This document shows, one piece after another, positions 1 through 7,706 of a stretch of 22,381 nt of DNA. This DNA comes from an uncultured Bacteroidota bacterium (lineage in GTDB: Bacteria > Bacteroidota > Bacteroidia > Chitinophagales > Chitinophagaceae), in assembly GCA_903847655.1 (NCBI GenBank), contig CAINEG010000125.1, forward strand, positions 1-22,381. Reading direction: 5' to 3'. Both the position numbers and the translations under genes were made by a program. The notes below the pieces were generated by a model. It ran no database searches. It saw only the letters and a program-made list of their open reading frames with translations, and was not told the DNA's origin. Each line of letters begins with the position of its first letter. The stretch's first letter is position 1.

Positions 1-31
1 CAAACTTGGAATTTGCATGAGTAGGTCATCA

Positions 32-688
32 TTATAATAGGATGGTAAAAAAAAATACCGTTAACATAAAACCTATAATCCCAAAAAATATAACCGTCGA
101 TGTAATGGTAAATAATTTCAACCATTTTAACACATTGCTAATTTGAATTTGTATGGAACTTTCCTTATGCACTTTTTTATAGGATAAAATTAAATCCCAT
201 TGCAATACCAAATAGATGATTGCCAAAATCAATCTAAATAAGATTGAAAAATTTTCAGGTAAAAAACCAGCCTGATATTTAAAAGTAGTTGGCCAATAAT
301 TTAAAGAATCTTGAATGACCGTTACCTTTTCATTCACTGGAAGTAAATAAAAAGGAATATAGTTAACAAAAACAATGACAAAAGGAATCAAATGAATTAG
401 ATCGCTTTTTTGAAACTTTTTCTCATTCAATAAAACTGCCCTAACGTATAAATAGGAGCATGGGGCAATTAAAAAATTAAGCGGAAGTCCTGTTTTAAAT
501 ACATGCGGGAACAGTAAAATATACTCGGAATATAAAACTAAAAATAAAATAACAGACCAGCAGTGAACAAGTAATAAAAGAGACAAAATATAATCTGCGT
601 ATGACTTAGCCGCATTTTTAGTAAAAAGTAACATGTAGATAATTACTAAAACCAAAAAAATACTTCCAATAAAAATTAAGTTTGTCAT
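32..688 (-). CDS. Polytopic membrane protein, likely N-terminal half of an AraC-type regulator, probably frameshifted
   Basis: The 218-residue frame is almost wholly hydrophobic, with about six membrane segments (roughly residues 4-22, 34-57, 69-87, 97-116, 147-166 and 190-213). This resembles the N-terminal membrane domain that many Bacteroidota place before a C-terminal AraC-type helix-turn-helix. No DNA-binding domain is visible here. The frame stops at 32-34, just after three Phe codons made of nine consecutive T (minus strand, 55-47). Removing one T opens another frame that reads L-P-S-Y-Y-N-D-D-L-L and on to the window edge without a stop. The gene is therefore probably longer and interrupted by a real frameshift, phase-variable slippage or a sequence error. 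The ATG lies 7 bp after the rsmI stop, so it may be co-transcribed with that cluster. The family assignment is inference from topology; a stand-alone membrane protein is the alternative. Confidence 0.6.
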   Translation of the reverse strand: MTNLIFIGSIFLVLVIIYMLLFTKNAAKSYADYILSLLLLVHCWSVILFLVLYSEYILLFPHVFKTGLPLNFLIAPCSYLYVRAVLLNEKKFQKSDLIHLIPFVIVFVNYIPFYLLPVNEKVTVIQDSLNYWPTTFKYQAGFLPENFSILFRLILAIIYLVLQWDLILSYKKVHKESSIQIQISNVLKWLKLFTITSTVIFFGIIGFMLTVFFFTILL

Positions 689-695
689 AGGGTTT

Positions 696-1361
696 CTAAT
701 GCTTTCCGTCCACTACAATTACGATCTCCCCTTTCACTTGCTTCGAGGAAAAATAAGTAATTAAATTGGCTAAAGTATCGGTAATGTTTTCTTCGTAAAT
801 TTTGGTTAATTCCCTACTTACAGAAGCTTGCCTGTCAGCACCAAAATGACTGGCAAATAATTCTAAGGTTTTGACCAAACGCATCGGGCTTTCATAAAAA
901 ATCATGGTACGCTCTTCGTTGGCCAAGGATTCCATTAAAGTTTTTCTGCCTTTTTTTAAGGGAATAAAACCTTCAAATATAAAACGGGTAGCAGGCAGGC
1001 CACTATTCACTAATGCAGGGACAAAGGCGGTGGCGCCTGGCAAACTACTTACGGCTACCCCGGCTGCTTTACATGCACGCACCAATAAAAAAGCTGGATC
1101 AGAAATACCTGGCGTTCCAGCATCTGTGATCAATGCAATGTTTTTACCTGCTTGCAATTGTTGTACTAAATGATCCACCACCTTATGCTCATTGTGTTGA
1201 TGATAAGGCGTTAATGGTTTATGGATATGGTAATGCTGAAGCAGCTTGGAGGAGGTACGTGTATCCTCACATAAAATAAAATCCACCGATTGCAATACTT
1301 CAATAGACCTGAAAGTAAAATCTTTTAAATTTCCAATGGGAGTGGGTACTATATAAAGCAT
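696..1361 (-). CDS. rsmI: 16S rRNA (cytidine-1402-2'-O)-methyltransferase RsmI
   Basis: RsmI transfers a methyl group from S-adenosylmethionine to the 2'-OH of C1402 in the decoding centre of 16S rRNA. The family hallmarks are clear: N-terminal LYIVPTPIGNLKD, then CEDTRTSSKLL, the glycine-rich LITDAGTPGISDPA, LPGATAFVPAL, the FEGFIP segment, IFYESPMR and SRELTKIYEE. At 221 residues it lacks the roughly 60-residue C-terminal extension of the E. coli protein (286 aa), ending right after the EIVIVVDG strand; a short form seems usual in Bacteroidota. It sits 31 bp downstream of purS. The start ATG is immediately followed by the conserved first strand, so the start is secure. Related tetrapyrrole-methylase-fold proteins are excluded by the CEDTRTS and YESPMR motifs. 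Confidence 0.95.
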   Translation of the reverse strand: MLYIVPTPIGNLKDFTFRSIEVLQSVDFILCEDTRTSSKLLQHYHIHKPLTPYHQHNEHKVVDHLVQQLQAGKNIALITDAGTPGISDPAFLLVRACKAAGVAVSSLPGATAFVPALVNSGLPATRFIFEGFIPLKKGRKTLMESLANEERTMIFYESPMRLVKTLELFASHFGADRQASVSRELTKIYEENITDTLANLITYFSSKQVKGEIVIVVDGKH

Positions 1362-1392
1362 GGAAATAATTGTAACTTAAAAATATAAATGG

Positions 1393-1641
1393 CTATTGCA
1401 CAAATTCAATCTCAAAAAATTCCATCACCGCATTGGCTAATAATTTTTTTGCTGCCGTTTCTGCCATTTCTTTGGCTGCGGCTTCGTTGGCTGCTTCTAT
1501 TTTTAAAGTAATATGCTTTCCTACGCGAACATCTTGAATACCGGTTAAACCTAAATTGTGTAAACCGCCTAAAACTGCTTTTCCTTGAGGATCTAATAAA
1601 TCGTTTAAGGGCATTACCTTAATTTGTACTTGAAATGTCAT
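1393..1641 (-). CDS. purS: Phosphoribosylformylglycinamidine synthase subunit PurS
   Basis: PurS is the small structural subunit of the three-part FGAM synthase (PurS, PurQ, PurL), which converts FGAR to FGAM in purine synthesis and bridges the glutaminase and synthetase subunits. The 82-residue protein matches the family in length and pattern: an opening beta strand (FQVQIKVMPLNDLLDPQG), the conserved GLTGIQDVRVGKHI turn and strand, an Ala-rich helix, and a final VMEFFEIEF strand. It starts 1 bp after the pssA stop, so translation is probably coupled. purQ and purL are not in the window, so the complex must be assembled from distant genes. Confidence 0.9.
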   Translation of the reverse strand: MTFQVQIKVMPLNDLLDPQGKAVLGGLHNLGLTGIQDVRVGKHITLKIEAANEAAAKEMAETAAKKLLANAVMEFFEIEFVQ

Positions 1642-1642
1642 A

Positions 1643-2419
1643 CTATTTTAATTGTGTGATGGTATTTTTATAAAACAAAGATACTAAGCAATAGCCAATA
1701 AAGCCAAATGGAATAGCCAACCATTTAAAAAATACTGCAGAAAGCACGATGTCTGCTACTAAAATCAATAAAGGGGTCATTAATTTTTTATTTTTTCCCA
1801 AGTTTTTCAGGGCCAACATAGGACGATGCATGACCATTAAATAGGCCACAACGATAATGTATAGATACCAGAAAATGGGACTTAACATTAATTTAGAAAC
1901 AAAGGCGATAGGCGACTGCCAATAAATAAGCGGGAAGGCCGCAGTTAAAATGCCTACCATTGGAATAGGTACTCCTTTAAAATAAGTAGCTTGTTCTGTA
2001 TCAATATTAAACTTTGCCAATCGATAAGCCCCTGCCATGGCAATAATAAATGCAGGTGCCATTAATAAAGAACTATGATTTAAGGCATTGGCATCTGAAG
2101 CCAAGGACAATCTTAAAAACTGAAAAACAATAAAGGAAGGCGCCACGCCAAAACTGACCACATCGGACAAGGAGTCCAATTGTTTGCCTAATTCCCCATC
2201 TACTTTTAACGATCTTGCAACAAAGCCATCAAAAAAATCCATAAGCCCGGCTAATGCAATAAATAAACTTGCATAAAAAATAGGTTCAGGAATTTCAATC
2301 AGCATTGCACCCGATTCATCCATACTGGCCATTGTACCTGATTGAAAAGTTGCGACAATGGCGCAACAACCAAAAAACAGGTTCATTAAAGTAAACAAAT
2401 TAGGAATGTGTTTTTTCAT
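1643..2419 (-). CDS. pssA: CDP-diacylglycerol--serine O-phosphatidyltransferase
   Basis: This integral membrane enzyme makes phosphatidylserine from CDP-diacylglycerol and serine, the first committed step towards phosphatidylethanolamine. The complete CDP-alcohol phosphotransferase signature DG-x2-AR-x8-G-x3-D-x3-D is present: D64, G65, A68, R69, G78, D82 and D86. The start MKKHIPNLFTLMNLFFGC is typical of PssA rather than of phosphatidylglycerophosphate synthase. Several further hydrophobic helices follow, and the total of 258 residues fits the family. A polar insertion at residues 26-46 in the first periplasmic or cytosolic loop is variable among homologues. The ATG lies 18 bp after pepP and the stop is 1 bp from purS, consistent with one transcript. 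No phosphatidylserine decarboxylase gene is present here. Confidence 0.92.
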   Translation of the reverse strand: MKKHIPNLFTLMNLFFGCCAIVATFQSGTMASMDESGAMLIEIPEPIFYASLFIALAGLMDFFDGFVARSLKVDGELGKQLDSLSDVVSFGVAPSFIVFQFLRLSLASDANALNHSSLLMAPAFIIAMAGAYRLAKFNIDTEQATYFKGVPIPMVGILTAAFPLIYWQSPIAFVSKLMLSPIFWYLYIIVVAYLMVMHRPMLALKNLGKNKKLMTPLLILVADIVLSAVFFKWLAIPFGFIGYCLVSLFYKNTITQLK

Positions 2420-2437
2420 ACTTGATTTTATGCTTGA

Positions 2438-3736
2438 CTACTTTTTACTTTTACGCATTAATGCTTCTATCTCGTCTGCTTTGATGGGCATGGTTTTCAT
2501 TAAATCCTGATTGCCTGTTCTAGTAATCCAATAATTATTTTCGATACGTACGCCCATTTTTTCTTCCTTGATATAAATGCCAGGCTCGATGGTAAAGACC
2601 ATGCCTGCTGTAATAGGCGCAGTCCTTGTACCTAAATCATGCACGTCCAATCCTAAATGATGTGAGATGCCATGGTATAAATATTTTCTGTAGGCTCTGT
2701 TTTCTGCATCTTCATTTTTCACATCTGATTTACCTAGTAAACCAATTTTCAAAAACTGTTTAGTCGCCTCCTCCCCCACCTTATCTGTATAATTAGCAAT
2801 ACTAATGCCTGGCTTTAAAATAGATTTTGCATAATCATGCAAATGTAAGCAAGCATTGTATACTTCTTTTTGTCTTTTGGTAAACTTACCATTCACAGGT
2901 ACGGTTCTGGTTAAATCGGCGCAATAACCCCCATACTCCGCACCAAAATCCATCAAAATTAATTCCCCATCCTTACATACATTATTGTTGTTGACATAAT
3001 GTAAGGTTCTTGCATTGTCCCCACTGGCGATGATGCTATGATAAGCTGCCCCTGTGGCGCGTTGGGATAAAAAAGAATGATGAATTTCTGCTTCAATTTC
3101 ATATTCATGAACACCTGGTTTGATAAATTGCAACAATCTTCTGAAAGCTACTTCTGTAATGTCAATGGCTTTTTGAATCACGGCCACTTCTTCCTTGGTT
3201 TTAATGGCACGCAACTCTTTCATCAACTTTGCCGCACGTAAATAATTATGCAGTGGATAGCGCGCTTTCATTTCATCAATGAAACGATATTCATGGGTTC
3301 TTAATAAAGTATTTTTTCGATCGTTCTCGTTGGAATCTAAATAAATGGAGTCGGCTAAATGCACCCACTGTTGCAATGGGGCATCGATCACATCAGACCA
3401 TACAATAGTTTTCATTCCAGAAATTGCATTGGCCTCATTGGCTCTTAATCTTTTGCCATCCCAAATTTCTTTTAATTCTTGTGGCCTAACCAAGACCAAT
3501 ACTTCTCTGTATTTTGGATCGGGATTATCTGGATACAAAATGACCATCGACCCTTCTTGCTCAATTCCAGTCAACCAAAATAATTCAGTGTTTTGTTTGA
3601 AACTTTGCAAAGCATCTCCATTGGAAGGGAACTCATCATTGCTCACAATAATGGCAATGCTATTTTTTTGCATTTTAGCCACAAAACGCTTTCTGTTTTG
3701 TATAAAAATTTGCGGATCGAGTGCTTTGTATTTCAT
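2438..3736 (-). CDS. pepP: Xaa-Pro aminopeptidase (aminopeptidase P)
   Basis: Aminopeptidase P removes N-terminal residues that precede proline, using two manganese ions in a pita-bread fold. The N-terminal creatinase-like domain covers about residues 1-170 and the catalytic domain 175-425. All five expected metal ligands are seen: D263 (LMDFGAE), D274 (YCADLTRT), H359 (in YHGISHHLGLDVHD), E384 (TIEPGIY) and E399 (VRIENNY). The accessory histidines H355 and H366 are also in place. The length of 432 residues matches bacterial PepP. It follows recG after a 52-bp gap and leads into pssA. No signal peptide is seen, so it should be cytoplasmic. A methionine aminopeptidase is excluded by the long N-terminal domain. 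Confidence 0.93.
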   Translation of the reverse strand: MKYKALDPQIFIQNRKRFVAKMQKNSIAIIVSNDEFPSNGDALQSFKQNTELFWLTGIEQEGSMVILYPDNPDPKYREVLVLVRPQELKEIWDGKRLRANEANAISGMKTIVWSDVIDAPLQQWVHLADSIYLDSNENDRKNTLLRTHEYRFIDEMKARYPLHNYLRAAKLMKELRAIKTKEEVAVIQKAIDITEVAFRRLLQFIKPGVHEYEIEAEIHHSFLSQRATGAAYHSIIASGDNARTLHYVNNNNVCKDGELILMDFGAEYGGYCADLTRTVPVNGKFTKRQKEVYNACLHLHDYAKSILKPGISIANYTDKVGEEATKQFLKIGLLGKSDVKNEDAENRAYRKYLYHGISHHLGLDVHDLGTRTAPITAGMVFTIEPGIYIKEEKMGVRIENNYWITRTGNQDLMKTMPIKADEIEALMRKSKK

Positions 3737-3788
3737 AGAATAATTCTTTATAGTTAACTAAGGGCAAGTTAATTAAAAAAGGCCTGCT

Positions 3789-5891
3789 TTAAGCGATCTT
3801 GCCCCAACCAATTTTTGCTTTTTGGGCGATTAAATAAGCCCTCAGGGCGGCATTTTCAGGAGCACTTATCGTTGGGTCCTTTTCGCATAGTAAAAAGGCC
3901 GCTTCTTTAGCTATTTCTAATGTCGCTTTATCATTGATGATATTGGCCAATTTAAAATTCAGTGCTCCACTTTGTCTTGTGCCATCAATATCACCTGGAC
4001 CTCTCAATTCCAAATCTTTTTCTGCAATCACAAAACCATCATTGGTGCTGCACATTATTTTTAATCTTTCCTTGGCTTCTTTTCCGGTTTTAACACTACT
4101 TAATAAAATACAATAACTCTGTTCACTGCCTCTACCTACCCTTCCTCTTAATTGATGCAACTGAGACAAACCAAATTTCTCTGCACTCTCTATCACCATT
4201 ACCGATGCATTGGGCACATTCACCCCTACTTCAATCACAGTGGTACCCACTAATATTTGTGTATCACCTGTTTTAAAACGGTGCATATTGGTTTCTTTCT
4301 CCTTGCTATTTTGTCTGCCATGCACCATGCTAATTTTGTAAGTAGGCTCTGGGAAAAAACTTTTTACTTGCTCATAGCCTTGCATCAAATCTTCATAGCT
4401 TAATTTTTCACTTTCTTCAATTAAAGGATACACATAATAAGCCTGCCTTCCTTTTACAATTTCTGTTTTCACAAAATCCATCACACTGGCTCTGGAAGTT
4501 TCATAGCGGTGCACTGTTTTTATGGGTTGTCTGCCCGGAGGCAACTCATCCATCACACTATAATCTAAATCACCAAAAGCCGTCATAGCTAAAGTTCTTG
4601 GAATAGGTGTTGCTGTCATGACTAATACATGCGGAGGAATAGTCGATTTTTTCCAAAGCCTAGCGCGTTGGGCTACGCCAAATCGGTGCTGTTCATCAAT
4701 CACCGCCAAACCTAAATTTTTAAATTGTACAATATCTTCGATAATAGCATGGGTACCCACTACAAAATGGATATCATCTTCTAACAATCCTTTTAAAATT
4801 CTTCTTCGCTCTCCAATTTTAGTACTACCCGTTAACAAAGCAATTTCAATGGGCATTTCTTTTAACAGCTCTGTTAAGCTTTCATAATGCTGGCCTGCTA
4901 AAATTTCGGTAGGTGCCATCAAACAACTTTGATAGCCATTGTCAGCAGCAATCAGCATGGCCAATAGCGCAATCATGGTTTTACCACTACCCACATCGCC
5001 TTGCAAGAGTCTGTTCATTTGATAACCCTTGCCTACATCTAGTCTAATTTCTTTAATCACTCTTTTTTGCGCACCCGTTAATTCAAAAGGCAAATGCTTA
5101 CTATAAAAAGTATTAAAATAGTTACCTACTTTTTCAAATAAATGGCCCTTACTATTTTTATGTCGATCAATTTTTATTAAGTTCAATCTTACTTGTGCCA
5201 CAAACAATTCTTCAAAAATTAATCGGTCTACCGCTTTTTTATAATTGGCCTGCGAGCTTGGAAAGTGAATTTGTCTATAAGCCTCCCATCTGCCCATTCT
5301 GTTTTCCAACAAATGTGCTGGTAAATTTTCTGGTAAATCTTTTTGGCTAATTTGTTGAAATAAGGTTTGGGTTAATTTTCCAATTTGTTTGGCATTGAGG
5401 CCACGAGCCTTTAATTTCTCCGTGCTAGAATAAACCGGCTCTAATAAAGATTTTTGTGCCATGGCTTGAGCCACATAGGGTTCAATTTCTGGATGCACCA
5501 TTTGGGCCTTTCCATTAAAAAAACTCACCCTGCCAAAAACTAAATAAGCCTGGCCCTCCAGAATATTTTTTTGCACCCATGTGATGCCTTGAAACCAAGC
5601 CAATTCAATGGTGCCTGTTTCATCTTTTAATTGGGTCACCATACGTTTGGCCCGTTTTACTCCAATGATGTCAATGCCTTGTAAGACCCCTTTTAGCTGG
5701 ACAAAATCCATATCCGGAGTGATGGAAGCAATGGTATTCACCTTGGTTTTATCGATATGCCTAAACGGGAAATGATGCAATAGGTCGTTAAAACTGAATA
5801 AACTCAGCTCTTTTTTAAGCATATCCGCCCGCAAAGGACCCACTCCTTTCAGGTATTCAATCGGGCTAGATAATAAAGATGCTGTGCTCAA
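3789..5891 (-). CDS. recG: ATP-dependent DNA helicase RecG
   Basis: RecG is the branch-migrating helicase that reverses stalled replication forks and processes Holliday junctions and R-loops. The 700-residue product has an N-terminal wedge domain (about 1-250, with PIEYLKGVGPLRADML at the start) and two helicase domains. Visible motifs are Walker A GDVGSGKT (298-305), the DEQHRFG box (399-405), TATPIPRTL (426-434), and later GTTVIEVGVNVP and QLRGRVGRG. The start codon is TTG (5889-5891): an in-frame TAA lies 18 bp upstream and the conserved N-terminal motif begins only ten residues in, so no ATG gives a better start. It diverges from trpS and heads the cluster with pepP and pssA. Confidence 0.95.
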   Translation of the reverse strand: MSTASLLSSPIEYLKGVGPLRADMLKKELSLFSFNDLLHHFPFRHIDKTKVNTIASITPDMDFVQLKGVLQGIDIIGVKRAKRMVTQLKDETGTIELAWFQGITWVQKNILEGQAYLVFGRVSFFNGKAQMVHPEIEPYVAQAMAQKSLLEPVYSSTEKLKARGLNAKQIGKLTQTLFQQISQKDLPENLPAHLLENRMGRWEAYRQIHFPSSQANYKKAVDRLIFEELFVAQVRLNLIKIDRHKNSKGHLFEKVGNYFNTFYSKHLPFELTGAQKRVIKEIRLDVGKGYQMNRLLQGDVGSGKTMIALLAMLIAADNGYQSCLMAPTEILAGQHYESLTELLKEMPIEIALLTGSTKIGERRRILKGLLEDDIHFVVGTHAIIEDIVQFKNLGLAVIDEQHRFGVAQRARLWKKSTIPPHVLVMTATPIPRTLAMTAFGDLDYSVMDELPPGRQPIKTVHRYETSRASVMDFVKTEIVKGRQAYYVYPLIEESEKLSYEDLMQGYEQVKSFFPEPTYKISMVHGRQNSKEKETNMHRFKTGDTQILVGTTVIEVGVNVPNASVMVIESAEKFGLSQLHQLRGRVGRGSEQSYCILLSSVKTGKEAKERLKIMCSTNDGFVIAEKDLELRGPGDIDGTRQSGALNFKLANIINDKATLEIAKEAAFLLCEKDPTISAPENAALRAYLIAQKAKIGWGKIA

Positions 5892-5913
5892 TCTATTTTT
5901 TTTAAATTATGTA

Positions 5914-5921
5914 CAAATATC
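5914..5921 (-). promoter_or_regulatory. Candidate -7 promoter element for recG
   Basis: On the minus strand this reads GATATTTG, five of the six fixed positions of the Bacteroidota TAnnTTTG element. It ends 22 bp before the recG TTG start. The same octamer, also preceded by TTTTTGGGA, stands in front of grpE. Position and similarity are seen; promoter function is inferred. Confidence 0.45.
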
Positions 5922-5956
5922 CCAAAAAGATGGCAAAAAATGGGTTCCTGATTCAT

Positions 5957-5964
5957 TATCTTCG
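5957..5964 (+). promoter_or_regulatory. Candidate -7 promoter element for trpS
   Basis: TATCTTCG matches five of six fixed positions of TAnnTTTG and ends 7 bp before the ATG at 5972. Its place inside the longer upstream frame argues that translation begins at 5972 rather than 5909. Confidence 0.4.
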
Positions 5965-5971
5965 CAGTTCT

Positions 5972-6982
5972 ATGGAAAAGGAAATTGTATTAAGCGGAAT
6001 TAGGCCAACTGGCTTCTTGCACCTAGGCAATTATTTTGGTGCCATGCGCAATTATGTGCGTATGCAAGACGATTACAATTGTTATTTTTTCGTGGCCAAC
6101 TGGCATAGCTTAACTACGCATCCAGATACTAAAACTTTAAAAGAAAGTGTACTAAGAGTGGTGGCTGAAAATATTGCTTGTGGATTAGACCCCGAGAAAG
6201 TGTCCTTATATGTACAAAGCGATGTACCCGAAATTGCAGAATTGTATTTGTATTTAAATATGTTGGCGTACAAAGGTGAATTAGAAAAAACCACTTCTTT
6301 TAAAGATAAAGTGCGCCTACAACCTGAAAATGTAAATGCGGGTTTACTCACCTACCCTGTTTTACAAGCAGCGGATATATTAATACACCGCGCAGTCAAA
6401 GTGCCTGTAGGTAAAGACCAGGAACAAAATTTAGAAATGGCCCGCAATTTTGCGGAGCGCTTTAATTTTAGATATGGCGAAACTTTCCCTTTACCTTATG
6501 CTTTCAATTACAATAGTGAATTGGTAAAAATATTGGGCTTAGATGGCAATGGCAAAATGAGTAAGAGCGAAAATCAAAATACTACTTTGTTTTTAGCAGA
6601 TGAAGATGAGGCCATTCGCAATAAAATAAAAAAAGCCAAAACTGATCAAGGACCACTAGCACCTAATTCAGCGAAGCCCGATTATATTGAAAACTTATTT
6701 ACTTTAATGAAGTTGGTGAGTACTGCCGATACCTTAAAAAAATTCGAAGAAGATTTCAACAATAGCAGTGATGGAAATTGCATTATTAGATACGGAGATA
6801 TGAAAAAGCAATTGGCGGAAGATATGGTTCAATTTATTCAACCTATTCGTAATCAGGCGCTTGATTTACAAAACAACAAAGACTTACTTAATAAAATCAT
6901 TAGACAAGGCGCAGACAAAGCCAGAGCAAGCGCTTCACAAACCTTGTCCATTGTAAGAAAGGCTGTTGGGATGGATTATTAA
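5972..6982 (+). CDS. trpS: Tryptophan--tRNA ligase
   Basis: TrpRS charges tRNA-Trp with tryptophan in an ATP-dependent reaction. It is a class I synthetase: the HIGH-type motif appears as HLGN (17-20) within RPTGFLHLGNYFGAM, and the KMSKS loop is intact at 195-199. Other family segments are TYPVLQAADIL, VPVGKDQEQNLEMAR and the C-terminal LAEDMVQFIQPIR helix. The frame is open from 5909, but the extra 21 residues have no family counterpart and contain a promoter-like TATCTTCG. The chosen start gives 336 residues, the normal size. It diverges from recG. No tryptophan attenuator or T-box is visible upstream. Confidence 0.95.
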   Translation: MEKEIVLSGIRPTGFLHLGNYFGAMRNYVRMQDDYNCYFFVANWHSLTTHPDTKTLKESVLRVVAENIACGLDPEKVSLYVQSDVPEIAELYLYLNMLAYKGELEKTTSFKDKVRLQPENVNAGLLTYPVLQAADILIHRAVKVPVGKDQEQNLEMARNFAERFNFRYGETFPLPYAFNYNSELVKILGLDGNGKMSKSENQNTTLFLADEDEAIRNKIKKAKTDQGPLAPNSAKPDYIENLFTLMKLVSTADTLKKFEEDFNNSSDGNCIIRYGDMKKQLAEDMVQFIQPIRNQALDLQNNKDLLNKIIRQGADKARASASQTLSIVRKAVGMDY

Positions 6983-7044
6983 ACAGGACTAATTAATTAT
7001 TAACAAACATAAATAGTACTAAACTATTTTGTATTTTCACGACC

Positions 7045-7680
7045 ATGGCAAAAGCTAAAAAACCCAAACACGTTGCAATTGCAGGAAACATTGGAGCGGG
7101 CAAAACTACTTTAACAGAGATGTTAAGCAAGCACTATCGTTGGATTCCGCAGTTTGAAGATGTAGATCATAATCCTTATTTGATGGATTTCTATGACGAC
7201 ATGACGCGTTGGAGTTTTAATTTGCAAGTTTATTTTTTACATGGCCGTTTGAACCAAATTTTAGAAATTCAAAGAGGGACCGAAACCATCATTCAGGATA
7301 GAACTATTTACGAGGATGCCAATATTTTTGCGCCCAACTTGCATGAAATGGGGCTGATGAGCAAAAGAGATTTTGATAATTATTATGGTTTCTTTAGTAC
7401 CATTAAAACCATGATACAACCTCCAGATTTATTGATTTATTTAAAAGCTTCTGTCCCTACCTTAGTTTCTCAAATACAAAAAAGAGGAAGAGAATATGAA
7501 GAAAACATTCGTTTAGATTATTTAAAAAAATTAAACGAATACTACAATAAATGGATTGAAGGCTACAAAGAAGGCCCCTTGTTGATTATCGATTGCGATA
7601 AAAACAAATTCGGAGAAACTGAAGAAGATTTAGGCGAAATTATCAGCAAAGTAGATGGCATGCTGTATGGCCTTTTTTAA
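7045..7680 (+). CDS. Deoxynucleoside kinase (dCK/dGK/dNK family)
   Basis: Enzymes of this family phosphorylate deoxynucleosides in the salvage pathway to dNTPs. The 211-residue protein carries a P-loop GNIGAGKTT (14-22), the acidic FEDVDHNPYL segment with a likely base-activating Glu (E38), the WSFNLQVYFLHGR helix, the DRTIYED motif (85-91, equivalent to the ERS/DRS box) and an arginine-rich lid region (IQKRGREYEENIRLDYL). The likely substrates are deoxyadenosine, deoxyguanosine or deoxycytidine; sequence alone does not decide which. It is separated from trpS by 62 bp and from the downstream oxidase gene by 26 bp. Thymidylate kinase is less likely because the Glu-Asp segment and DRTIYED box fit nucleoside kinases. 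Confidence 0.88.
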   Translation: MAKAKKPKHVAIAGNIGAGKTTLTEMLSKHYRWIPQFEDVDHNPYLMDFYDDMTRWSFNLQVYFLHGRLNQILEIQRGTETIIQDRTIYEDANIFAPNLHEMGLMSKRDFDNYYGFFSTIKTMIQPPDLLIYLKASVPTLVSQIQKRGREYEENIRLDYLKKLNEYYNKWIEGYKEGPLLIIDCDKNKFGETEEDLGEIISKVDGMLYGLF

Positions 7681-7706
7681 ATACTAGTTTTTAATTATTT
7701 TCTGGA

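Noticed and set aside
3345..3743. 132-codon plus-strand open frame opposite pepP
   Set aside because: It lies wholly over the pepP N-terminal domain, which has clear family similarity, and has no recognisable features of its own.
3762..3804. GGGCAAG/CTTGCCC inverted repeat between recG and pepP
   Set aside because: Seven pairs with a loop of about 29 bases, reaching into the recG coding end; it may be chance and shows no terminator tail.
5909..5971. Longer trpS reading starting at 5909
   Set aside because: The extra 21 residues lack family similarity and overlie a promoter-like TATCTTCG; the start at 5972 gives the normal N-terminus.
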